A DNA stretch of 64,000 nucleotides, taken from contig RQTK01000109.1 of assembly GCA_003991915.1 (NCBI GenBank), positions 624,407-688,406 of the forward strand. The letters are read 5' to 3'. The translations under genes were made by a program, and so were the position numbers. The notes beneath the pieces are model-generated. The model ran no database searches, was not told where the DNA came from, and saw only the letters and a list, made by a program, of their open reading frames with translations. Source of the DNA: Elysia chlorotica. Lineage: Eukaryota > Mollusca > Gastropoda > Plakobranchidae. Each line of letters opens with the position of its first letter. Position 1 is the first letter of the stretch. Positions 1 through 10,862 of the stretch are shown here, in pieces.

Positions 1-296
1 TCATGTATCAATGTTTTTTGTTGCTTTCTTTTTTTTACATAATGGATGGAAAATTATTTAAAGCATAAGTGCAAATCATTTGGAAACTTGTGATTCATCT
101 CAGCAGGTATTTCTGGGAGAACAACAGCAACTACTTAACTTAATCCAGATCTAATATAAATGATATAGCCACAGAAAAAAAATTGTCAAGAAAGCCAAAT
201 TACATTTATGCTATACACAAGAAATGAATGTAAATGTACCAAGGAACTGGAAGCGCCGGAAGAGGAAGGAACACACAATAAATATTTATTCAGTAC
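1..296 (-). other. Intron of VPS26 running off the left edge
   Basis: This stretch lies downstream, on the minus strand, of the last VPS26 exon visible here, whose GT donor starts at 296. The next VPS26 exon is not in the window. The sequence is AT-rich and I see no gene or recognisable repeat in it. Confidence 0.7.
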
Positions 297-3200
297 CTGC
301 CCCGGTGGTTTCCCTGCGCACTATCGCCAGCTCCATGTAGCGGATTTTAATGCGCACCAGCAGGAAATAGATCTTACCAACTATAACGTCTTTCAAGTGA
401 TATCTTTTTACCCAGGCAGCAAGGGATTACACATACACAATTAACTATATAGTGAAAAAAGCTGGACACTGGAGAATTGAACTTTCCAATGATTTCACAT
501 TTGGACAACAATATTCATTTTGTGACAATCTAAATAAAACTTTATATCTATTCTTGCTCCTCATTAAAAAAAAAAAGAGAAAGTTAACAATGTTTTGTCT
601 ATTGATGATCAACATGAAATGATATTTCCTCAAAAGTTATTCCACTTTGTTGGAAGATATGAGTCATGTTCAACAAGCAAAGAGCATTACAGTGCTATTT
701 TGTAATAAACATTTCTTTTTCTGTTTGATTTATTTAAATTATCTTTCAAAGACTAGAACTGATGATCTGTTTAACATTCCTCATGCCTCTGCAGACATAA
801 TTGCTTGAGTTTATTAATACCCTAAGCAAAGCTCATATCATATAAAATAAAAAATACGGACCCCTTAGTAAAATCACATTTCTCATGAGGAGATATGAAA
901 TGCACATTTTAATGCTAACATCTCTTTTATACTACATAAAACCATATTTAAAACATGCACATTGAAATCAATATTTTTCTGCAAACAAATTTTTAAGAGT
1001 GAAGACCCCCTGTAGCAGTCCAGTATTCCTGATATCATGTGGGTCATTAAATATTTTTCGAATCCACTACTACTTCAAGTAAATTCTCAGGTAGTGAACC
1101 CATGTTTAGTCTATTTGCTTTTTCTCCTTTTTTTTTACTTGAAAGTCATAGATTTATTCCCGAGTTACAAATGTTCACATAATTAATCAAGAAATATCAG
1201 CCTCAGTTGAACCAAAATAATGACCAAACAACAATCAGTTGAAATGGTAACATATTATTAGGCATTAATTTGACCATACAGATATAGGTATCCCCTTTCC
1301 TCACACGTTTGAAGGAGTAAAAATAAAAAACAATTTTTACACAAGAAAACTTACTTGGATTTGTTATACTCAAACTCAATGTGCAGGCAGTCTTCAATGC
1401 CAACCTCCATCTTGATGCTGGAATTGAGCTCTGGGTACTGGGACAACGTGTGAACTACTATGTCTTGCTCTTTCACAACATCTGAGAGCCGCTTCACTAT
1501 GGTCACCCGCAAGAAATACCTAGTAGCGAGATGTTAGACAAATAATATTTCATCTTGCAGGCTTACAAGATAAATGATCAACTAGAACAATAACAATTAT
1601 TAATCCAAATTTTGTTGTTTGATTTTTTTAATAACATATAAATAGTACAGTAAGCTGCAGTCTGGTTTAGAGCCCTTTAGTGACATCAAGATGAGAGTTT
1701 TAAAAAAAGGTTTTTAAAGCTAAAAGAAAAACTAAACTAAAGGATACATTTTTATGTTGTTTTTTCAATTGATTTTTTTTCTGTGAATATACTGAGCAAG
1801 GTATAAACCTATTTGACATGTCTCACAGTACTTATTCTTACCGCAACCGCACATTAGCTCCTGTGTATGACTCATATGGTTTCTCTACTTGTGAAAACTC
1901 AAAGTTGAGACTGACATCGTGTGTGAGCTCCCCAGGACGCACCAGCTCTTTCACGAGAGATGTGAACTCATGGTGGTTGCCACGGTCATAATAAAGTTCT
2001 GAGATTGAAGTAAATTAAACATTTAAAAAAACTTTATAACTTGAACAATTTTTTTTTTTTTAACCTATCTGTAATCTCTTACCATGCGTGTAGAATTTTT
2101 TTTTTTTTTTTTTTTTTTTTTTTGTAAAAACATTTTAAAATTTCCAAAGATACAGCTGACAAAAAGTGATTAAAAAAAAACGAAAATAACAATTTCTTAT
2201 AATTAATGCAATGCAACTGATTTAGCCTTAAACTTAAGGACTTACATTTTAAGATCTTATAGATTTTTTCATTCAAGCCAACAAAATAGCATATCAGTTT
2301 TTTTGGGGGTTTTGGGTTGTTTTTTTTTTTTTGTTTTTTGTTTTTTTTTTTGGGGGGGGGGTCACTTTTGTTTTTATCATGCAGGATCAAAGAGTTACAA
2401 TAATATATATGATTGAAAGAAAAATGTTCTTACCAATTTGACCTATAAATTCTATCTTGATCCCCTGATGTTCTAATTTGCTCCCTTTTTTCTTCAACGC
2501 AATATTGACCTGAAAAAAATAATCATAACACTAAATATTTTAAAATGCATTTTTTAAAAGGTTATTTGTTGCTTCAAAGAAAAAAAAAAGAGTAATAAAC
2601 TAATACCTATCTGTAATAACTTAACTTAGTATATTACAGTTTGCTTTGCATGAGAACCGCCATTGGCAAACAAAAACTTAAACAGATATATATTAATGTA
2701 CTCGTTATTAGGAAGCCTTTATTAACTTAGTATATTACAGTTTTCTTTGCATGAGAACCGCCATTGGCAAACAAAAACGTATGTACTCGTTGTTAGGAAG
2801 ACTTTAATATTACAAAATTATGTTACTCACATTTCCAGAGACTGTTTCTCCATCAAAATATAAGAAGTATTTTTCTCTCTTCCCATCTTCTGTTTTGATT
2901 TCTGCTGTCCTACGGTTTTCTTGACCATCCAAAACTATGCTTACCTCCGCACTTTGTCCAAACCCAAAGAAGCTCTGAAAAACGAAACAAAAAAACTTAT
3001 TTCTGATCTTAATGTCTACTTTTGACTCATTTCCTGACCATCAAAATTTCATATTAGGGCTTTGAATTGAGGGCAGAAAGTTTCCCTGGTTTGGGTATTG
3101 ACTTGTAAAAGGTCATTATTCATATTTTAATACCCCCCCCCCCCCCCACCTTCTGTGCAGACAACTGGAACGACCAGATGGACAGACGCGACTGGGTGTG

Positions 3201-5671
3201 AAAAATAGGGTTGTGGCAGCATTGTTCCCCAGGTGAACTGATCCTAGTTTTATAGTTTTAATATTGCACTGATAATATTGCACATTTTTTTTTTATATCC
3301 AGTTAATAAGTTAATAAAAGATAATATTTCTATTGAGCTGAACAGTTAGTTGATTTCAATATCTTGTTTGTTTGGGCTTTTGGAAAATCTTTTTTTACCA
3401 ATTATCTCTTTGCTATCTGAAGCCAGTGAAGGTGATCACAAATTAAACTAATAACTTCAAATAGCTGTGGGTGTTATATGATTCCGCTTGAAAAGTTGAT
3501 TATATGCTTCCCTAACCTTAAAGGGTCATTGGGCTAGAACCTTTGCAGCCCCACTGGTAGTTTCCCAATACATAGAGAGACGGCATTAATCAAACACTAA
3601 GTTAATGTCATGCAAACCACTGGCAGGTTACAATTACAATATACGCCGACTTTACACATGAACTCAGCACAGTTTAGAAGTAAGCCAATTACAAGCCCAC
3701 TCAAACTGTACATTCACACCAACAGAACAGAAAGAAATGCAACCTACAATGTGGTAAGCACATGTGTTTTTGTGTCTTTGTGTGGAGGGGCCATGTTTGA
3801 CATTTCGATTTGAATTTAAGTCGCAGCATGGCTTTCAAAACCACATTTCCTCACCCTCATTGGCCCATCAGTCTTAATAGACAGGACTTAACACAACCCA
3901 ATTACCCACAGTCACTATGGGGTCTTCTTTTTTTTTTTTTGCTCCTTTCTATGCCCAGCATTTTCTTCAAGATTCAGGCTATTGTAAGAAATAAAGGCGT
4001 CTGGAAGTCTGAGAACTCACAACATTAATTGATTCCATAGGTTAATATTTAATTTAAGAGCTTGTACAGCCATTCACAAGTTTTTCACATGAGGAATTTA
4101 AGGAGGTATAAGGAAAGAATGAAGGCCCATTAGGATAGCCAGATACCCAGGGCTCGAAGAGACACAAAGAGAGAGAGAGAGACAGAGAGAGAATGAGAGA
4201 GAAGGAGAGATAGAGTAAAAGAGAGAGACAGGCAGACAGAGTTAGGTTATAGGATGAGTCTTTCATAGTACCAGACAAGGTATAGATTACTAGAAATCAC
4301 TAGATCTGAGAGTGTCTTTATCAGGTATCCTGTTGGCAATACTCATTGAAGTAAAAAGGGCTCAAATGACGGACTAATTGCTTTGTCCATTAGTTTGAAC
4401 CCCTGTACTACATGTACAGATAGTTTTGCTGACATGATAGAGATAGTGAGAAAGGGTGAGGGAGAGAGAGAGAGAAGAAACTCACAAGAGAAAGAGGAGA
4501 GAGGAGAGAGGAGAGAGAGATGGGGGGAAAATGAAAGGGAGGTGACAATGGACAAAAACGAACGAGGAACAGTGGAAGATCTTAGTTTAGAAGGGCATAG
4601 ACCTATAGATGCTCTCAATTGTTCATTCTCAACGTGTTGATTGGTCTAGATCTATATTTAGATTAGGGTTTGGTCAAAGCAAATCGAACATGTTCCATTC
4701 ATTAAAACACTAACCCATATAAATATATAAGCTTGTATGCATATTACAATTATCTGTTTAAGAATGTCTTGTTGCAAACAATGGTACAGTGTAGGGCTTT
4801 AATTTTGAATTTCAATGATATGTAAGTTTACTGTATTCAGTGTATTGACGCAGTATGAACCACAAGCAATATTGTAAGGCTTAGCCCAGATCTAGTTCGC
4901 ACTATGAGGATGGGCAGTTGTTATATAAATACATTGGGAATAACGTGATTTAAAAAATGACTAAGCTTTTGCTTTAGGTCCGGCCTAGATTTAGACCCAA
5001 GGTGGTTTTCTTTTATTCTAAAACTAATCGTAAAAAATGCAAACATGGACAAAACATGTGATGCACGTCTATCTACCCAAAACTAAACAAAACTGAACGA
5101 AAATGTGCAGTTGTTTACGGTATGGCTGTCAAGTGTGGAAATAACAAAAATATGCGGCTTTTGCTGAAAGCGGGACAAAATGGCATTTTTTATATCGCGG
5201 ATGGGATGGTGGGACATGGTTGGTAGCTCTTCAGCCTCCTTAATTTCTTTTGTGAGTAGACTTGAGTTTAATTTTATCAAAAAGATAGGGTTGTAGCCAT
5301 TCTTCTAGAATCAGATATCTTGGCTGGATCCAGTAGTGAATTCGGTTAGTGTTGTGGATCGACTGTCTGGATCTAGAGGTTCATATATATATTTGCATCT
5401 ATAGGGCTTTACTGGAACTTGATGGTAAAACTGAATTTAGAGATAACTTTTTACACAGGCAGTGTTGATTTATCACATGACTTATTTTGGTAGTAGACTT
5501 ATGCATGATTTGGGTGCCTGTATCACCATTTGATGCAATATAGACCTTGTATTAAGATCCTATCACGCAAATACTGCAATAAAATTTCCTCTATTTTCAT
5601 ATATCACTAATCCATATGTAAACTTCACAAAATAACAACTTAAAAAATAAGACTTCGTCAGTATTTACCAT
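297..5671 (-). CDS. VPS26: VPS26 retromer subunit, 5' part (3' end outside window)
   Basis: VPS26 is the arrestin-fold subunit of retromer. It works with VPS35 and VPS29 on endosomes to sort cargo to the Golgi or plasma membrane. Coding exons, in minus-strand order, are 5669-5671 (only the ATG), 2831-2974, 2434-2509, 1842-1998, 1355-1519 and 297-403. Together they give 217 codons plus one base, all with GT-AG borders and preserved phase. The protein opens MSFFGFGQSAEVSIVLDGQE and includes FDGETVSGNVNIALKKKG, EFIGQIELYYDRGNHHEF, VVHTLSQYPELNSSIKMEVG and YHLKDVIVGKIYFLLVRIKI, which are hallmark VPS26A/B stretches covering the N-terminal arrestin lobe and the start of the second. Animal VPS26 is usually about 330 aa, so roughly the last third lies off the left edge. 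A first coding exon holding only the start codon is notable, but the phase and the MSFFGFG start make it convincing. Intron 1 (2975-5668) is long and holds GA repeats. I cannot say whether this is the VPS26A-like or VPS26B-like paralogue. Confidence 0.95.
2621..2806. repeat. Direct tandem duplication in VPS26 intron 2
   Basis: A unit starting TTAACTTAGTATATTACAG and containing GAGAACCGCCATTGGCAAAC occurs at 2621-2721 and again at 2722-2806. The second copy lacks about 15 bases near AAACAGATATATATT but is otherwise nearly identical. It lies in the intron between the exons at 2434-2509 and 2831-2974, so it does not affect coding. It looks like a recent local duplication. Confidence 0.85.
4161..4235. 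repeat. Imperfect GA/AGAG microsatellite
   Basis: Interrupted GAGA/ACAGAGAG repeat in VPS26 intron 1. Its low-complexity frames read as LSLSLS or RERERE peptides and are not genes. Confidence 0.85.
4438..4532. repeat. Second GA-rich tract
   Basis: Purine-rich GAGAGAGA/GGAGAGAGG tract in VPS26 intron 1, about 200 bp from the first. It creates overlapping spurious frames on both strands. Confidence 0.8.
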
Positions 5672-5822
5672 TTTCGCAGGGTCCACCTACTGTAACTCCT
5701 ACAGGAAGCTAGGAGAAAATAATAATGTTCTCGTTTTTTACGAGATTTTTTCGACAATCAGGCCACATTGGGTGTGGAAAAAAATTCTAAATGCCAAATA
5801 CAAAAAACGATCATGCTTTAAG

Positions 5823-5902
5823 TTTGTTAGGCCTGTGTGGCTAAGTCAGCAACTAAGCTTTTATATCGTGTTTGTGCTTCTGCTAAATTTCATATCCTGT
5901 GG
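5823..5902. repeat. Intact copy of an 80-bp repeat that recurs split at 6402-6902
   Basis: The segment beginning TTTGTTAGGCCTGTGTGGCT and ending CATATCCTGTGG is present uninterrupted here. Its left half (to AACTAAGC) recurs at 6402-6437 and its right half (from CTTTTATATCG) at 6857-6902. About 420 bp of unrelated sequence separates those halves. Confidence 0.85.
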
Positions 5903-6176
5903 GCTCTACTGTTGAATTAGTATTGCATGGCTACACCTACGTGTTTAACCTGTCAAACCATGTTTCTTTTTTTTTCCTGTTGTCGGTATTCGCATCATCT
6001 CTAGTGTTAATCTGCCTCGTTCCTTCTACAATGTCCATAAATGATTGGCCCGAATTCCATGCTTAATTGAAACAGCAAGATTATAACAACAACAACAAAA
6101 CACACAAAACTTCAGCAAGCGCAAAATGCTTTTTTTTTTTTAATACATGTATCAATATGTATCAATATCATGATTT

Positions 6177-6401
<225 letters not shown>

Positions 6402-6402
<1 letters not shown>

Positions 6403-6902
6403 TTGTTAGGCCTGTGTGGCTAAGTCAGCAACTAAGCGGAGGGGGTCTGAGATTAATGTCTGACAATGCCGAGTGCTACAACACAGAGACAAACTCAGAT
6501 TTCTATGCGTTGTACCTCAGCTTGCCACGCCATGCTGACAAAATAACCAGTAGGGAACTATGTATGATAAGCTTATATCTGGGGCGTTTCGTTATATGTG
6601 GCAGGCTCTACCGCAGGATAATATGGAGTTTCGCAGAAAAAAAAAAACGTGCCAGTCTAGTTCAATATGGCGCAGAATTTTGAGAAACTTGAGTATTGCA
6701 AGTTGATGGAACGGGAATAAGTTTTTTTTCTCATTCGCATCGAACTAATTAGTATGGATTGGGGAAACTATCAACCATGAACGCGTTTTAAGCTTGTTAT
6801 CAAGGAAAGAGGAAAGGGGACGATTTTTTTGTCTTGAACGTGTACATTTTAGCTGACTTTTATATCGTGTTTGTGCTTCTGCTAAATTTCATATCCTGTG
6901 GT
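6402..6902. repeat. Split second copy of the 80-bp repeat with 420-bp insert
   Basis: The left half (6402-6437) abuts the CTGT array and the right half (6857-6902) ends inside the 3' end of the ORF at 6889-7449. The intervening 6438-6856 has no counterpart in the intact copy at 5823-5902. It shows no terminal inverted repeats or target duplication that I can see, so it may be an insertion here or a deletion in the other copy. Confidence 0.7.
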
Positions 6903-7449
6903 TTCCAACTGGTAAGGCACATGCTACATGTAACATCAGAGCACATTTGACACATTTGAACCAACAGGTGACAATGCTCCCACTTTTATCCTCCTCTTGA
7001 AAACAAAAGGCACAACGACTGGGATTGGTTTGACTAGATAGACTACCTGAAGCCTTAACTTGTTGCACCAAATCTGGTCTCCTTAGTTTTAGTTTACTTG
7101 GTTTTGATTGTTTTTTAGTAGAAAAAAACCTCAACTGTGTCTCAAATTTTTTGTTGGATGGGAAACTTTTAGTCTTTGAAAATTCTTCAACATTATTGTA
7201 TTCACTCCTTTGCATTCCTAATCCAATGACACATGCTTCACGCATACGCACAAGCATGGCACTTGCAAGCTCTACTGAGTTTGTATTCATAAATATGTCT
7301 TTTAGTTCTGTATGTTGTGCTAAACAAGCTGTCTGAACTTTTTCTATATCCTTATTATTTTCAGGTTTATCCTCACATAGAACAGTTTTAAAAAAGTCTA
7401 AATCTTCATCTACATCTTCCCTATACACCACCTGAGTTCCTGCTTGCAT
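6889..7449 (-). pseudogene. Orphan ORF with C-terminal zinc-binding knuckles, probably a transposon-derived fragment
   Basis: A 186-residue frame whose last third carries a Cys/His cluster: CAFC near residue 145, then CWFKCVKC and a following HVAC. The spacing resembles a small treble-clef or PHD-like knuckle, or the Cys-rich tail of some transposases. The middle is basic (FFSTKKQSKPSKLKLRR). An in-frame TGA lies just upstream of the first Met, so it is not a simple single-exon gene. Its stop and 3' flank fall in the repeated segment 6857-6902, which also occurs without the ORF at 5823. I cannot name the family. It could be the last exon of an unrecognised gene or a mobile-element relic. Confidence 0.4.
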
Positions 7450-7744
7450 GCAGCTGGGTCACTTTCTTTTCTTGGAATTGAAAAACCTACACATAAGATA
7501 GAAGCAAAGAACTTTTTGCTAGCAAAGAACTGATATAAAATATGAAATGATCTGAAACTGTTTTGCTTATTAGTTTGCAGCAGCACAGGTCTATATCAGT
7601 CCACAAATTGTACATGACAATGGCTATACATGTACTAGTGTCAGAAAAATATACTGGATCATTTCAGTGTCTCCAGGGGAGTTTTATTGTAGATACAGGC
7701 GAAATCTACCCTTAACCATAGACACGGAGTTTGTGTTTCGCACT

Positions 7745-7835
7745 ATCAGGGCTGGTCAGTGCAGCTAGAGTGGGATTCGAACCAGGGACCTGCGGCTTGG
7801 CTAGGTTTAGCCCTTATGCTTATTGCCACGTCTTT
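7745..7835 (-). mobile_element. tRNA-derived SINE fragment
   Basis: Read on the minus strand, it contains CCCTGGTTCGAATCCCAC, a good Pol III B-box (GGTTCGANNCC), preceded by a degenerate A-box-like stretch. Similar B-boxes occur near 10095 and 63635. Boundaries are approximate. Confidence 0.55.
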
Positions 7836-8989
7836 GTAGTAGTTCAATAGAAAAAGAGGCGTATGAATCAGTAGGCTAATATATATCAGTATAATGACGA
7901 AGTTTTTTTTTTTAGTAAGCATGCGTATTATAGCGAAGTTTTTAGTAAGCATGCGTTCCCCAGCAAAACAAAATAAAAATAAAATAAAAGCCAGATCTAA
8001 AAAAAATTGTGCCATATCACACCACAATAATTAAATTCAAGCCTTCATTTTGGATAACAATACCTGGCATGATTCAGTTGTAGGCTACTACAGAGTAATA
8101 GGCTATTGGTTCTATAAATCTAGTTAGATAGGTCTAGAAAAAGTACCGGTAGTTGGACGAAGAAGGATGCAGCAAGTTGTTTACATTCGCAACACCCGCA
8201 CTGGAAGTGAACCTAAAGTGACCTGTGACCTGTAGCTTTCGGCCTGAGGTGATGAAAATAACAACCAATCACTAGCCGGCATACGTTCTCTCTGTAACCG
8301 CAAGTCATTATTTTAAGCTTACAATCCGAAACTGAAACGAATTTGTGACTTGAGAGGGAACGCTGAACATCCGCCATCTGTAATACTATCATATCCACGT
8401 ACTGATTTTCTTTCCTTTCACGACACAATCCAATTTAATCTTTCGCTGTATGAAGTGTACCATACCCTGGTATCTTCAAAGTGTTTGTATTGATTCATCT
8501 TTTTCTTAAATCTAGTTAGCAATTCGACTTCAGCCAAATTGAAGCTAGATCTAGATTCTTAGATATAGATCTAGATCTAAGTCTTTAGCTGATGTGATTT
8601 TGTTGTTATTTTAATCAATTCAACGTGACATTTAACACCAAAAAACTAGAAATCTAGTTTAGGAAGTCTTCTTTAGCAGGAGGTGTCCACAATCGAAAAA
8701 AGAACAATGAGATTTAATCCTGGTTAAGACGCAATGCAACGATCAGTGTGGTTTACTTTAATCCTGATTTAAACGCATGCCATAGTTAAAGAATGGTGAC
8801 TTTTAATCCTAGTTAAGACGCACAATAAAAAACAACGATTAATATAAATTTCTTGTTTAAAACGCACCTTAAGAAATGGTGACCAATCGTTATTATTAGT
8901 CAAAACGCATCGTAAGATTTGGTTCGAAATCAAACAAATCTTTATTTCCTCATCGCCAACTCTCCGCACATGTTAGTCTATGGGCAGGG

Positions 8990-9430
8990 AACTCCGCAAG
9001 TATGAACATCTGTCTGCTTTAAACTGAGAATCTTAGTTATTGCACTGACCAGATGTAGGAATTGACAATTTACGTTCATTCTTTGGAATAATACCAATCT
9101 ATCTTCATCCAGTCCTCGTAATTTCTGACAAATTGATTCCTGCTAGGATGTGTTTGATCTGACTCAGATCTATCAGTGATGGTGGTTTCTTGCGGATCCG
9201 TGGAAATCCTCGTTTTTGGTTTATAGATGTTTCCGCCTTTCTGCACTTTTTCCTCCTTTCCTCCGGGACATTCTGAGTTCTCATAGCCTATCTAAACAGA
9301 CGAAAATTATGAACATTTTCAGCTTCAGGGGTGCTTCACCTCCTAACCCCACTCTTTCTCCATCACCAAAATTTCAGAAATTTCACCAGTTTTGGGATAG
9401 CATCCATGCTTCCAAGGTTTGTCATGGAGT
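8990..9430 (+). mobile_element. Copy of a dispersed hAT-like repeat shared with 45416-46162
   Basis: The stretch around 9100-9165 (CTTCATCCAGTCC, then TGACAAATTGATTCCTG and GTGTTTGATCTGAC) matches the right part of the hAT-like element in CNOT4 intron 8 (CTTCATCCAGTCC, ACAAATTGATTCTTA, GTGTTTGATCTGAC at about 46020-46080). Near 9400 there is a match to the terminal portion (CACCAGTTTTGGGATAGCATCC versus CAGGTGGCATCCC). Ends are eroded and approximate. Confidence 0.5.
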
Positions 9431-9589
9431 TTTTATACAGAAGTCTTTTGTCCTTTGACCTGGATGGTTTATTTTGCAATGTTAACTGATGCTCTCTATT
9501 TTTGTACTTGTGGCACCCAATTCCTGTTGTATTGATGGTCAATTTTTGTTTAGATATAATTATTTAGAATATATTAATGTTTCTAATTA

Positions 9590-10615
9590 ATATATAATTG
9601 AGTGAATAATTGACCTGTAGCCCTTATGGTTTAGAACTTGTCTGTGAAGTCAGATATAGTTCTAGTGTAATTAAGGGTATAAAATATGCTGGATAGCTGG
9701 TGTAAAGCCTTAGTCTGAGACTTTTTGCCTTACCAATCCAGGCACAAGTGCAGAAGTTGTTTTAATTAAAAACTCTGGAATTTTGACAAGGTGTGGAAAC
9801 CCTGGTAGAGTTTTTTTTTTTTTTTACAGATTTCTTGAAACTTGTTTTTCACTTATGTTTTGATTTTGTAACACTGTGCAGTATAATTATATAAAACTAA
9901 AAGCATGGTGGCTTAAAAAATATGCAAGTTGGGGAGGGGGGGGGGCACAATCTGACTTCTTATGTGTCCCAAGTCTGTCCCTTTGGTCTTTAAGAAGAAA
10001 TATATGGAGGTGGAGCCCCAGTGGTCTGTCACATTATACCGACACCTGCATAACCAGTAGGGAAAGTGCTCTTCTGCCAGAGCAGGCTTCGAACCAGGGA
10101 CCTCCTGCTCTGGAAGTCAATGGTCTGCCCCAGACCATTGCGCACCCATTATGGTTTACCATTATAAATTATCATGTATATATTGTGTGGTATCTATCTC
10201 CCTTTTGGTTTAGACAATGTCTGATTATTTGACATCTGTCTTGTGTTTATGAGGGTAAATTAGTGCTGGATAGCTGGTGTGAAGCCTTTCATTTGGCTTT
10301 TTTGCCTTACCAATCCAGTAACATAGTTTACTTTGAGTTATTAAGTCATTTTTCATTTATTTTACAACTTATATTGTCAGTTTTCAAGATTAAAAAATGT
10401 AATTAAAATGTTGAAATGTAACATGTTTAAACAAAAATTATATTTTACAATACTTACAACTTTAGAAAATTTGGTCTCACTTATGAATAGACCATGTCTA
10501 GTTCTTTTACATCTGTCTTGTGTTTATGAGAGTAAATTAGTGCTGGATGGCTGTTTTGAAGCTTTTCAATTTCATTTGGCTTTTTGCCTTATCAATCCAA
10601 CAACTCTGTTTAGTT
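9590..10615 (+). repeat. Triplicated degenerate repeat with an embedded SINE
   Basis: A core reading GCTGGATAGCTGGTGT then TTTTTGCCTTACCAATCCAG occurs near 9690-9750, 10263-10320 and 10540-10605. The last two also share ACATCTGTCTTGTGTTTATG upstream. Between the first two lies a minus-strand tRNA-like SINE (about 10020-10150) with TCCCTGGTTCGAAGCC. All are just upstream of SNRPA. Confidence 0.6.
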
Positions 10616-10837
10616 TGAATATTAAAAGAAAGGTTATTCAGTCGAATTCTTTAAAATTGGAATCATTTTCAATCAATAGTGCCTAGATTTTACCTAAGAA
10701 AGTGATCTTCTGGATTTAATGTTTTAGATTTAGAAAGTAACAAATTTCACATTTGTCATCTATTCTAGTTATATTATGTGTTTCGTCCATACCTTACCTG
10801 ACCATTTATTGCTTTTATTGAAACTATCTCATTTTAG

Positions 10838-10862
10838 GTAAAAGAAGTCAGAAGGCTGAATC
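10838..10862 (+). other. SNRPA 5' UTR part of exon 2
   Basis: The acceptor CATTTTAG at 10830-10837 is followed by 25 untranslated bases and then the ATG. SNRPA therefore has at least one non-coding exon upstream that I could not locate. Confidence 0.65.

Larger units (their letters stand above)
2975..5668 (-). other. VPS26 intron 1, no gene seen
   Basis: This is the long first coding intron of VPS26. It holds a poly-C run near 3133-3147, two purine-rich GA tracts (listed separately) and otherwise unique AT-rich sequence. Open frames in it are short, fall in the GA tracts or lack any family resemblance. Confidence 0.7.
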
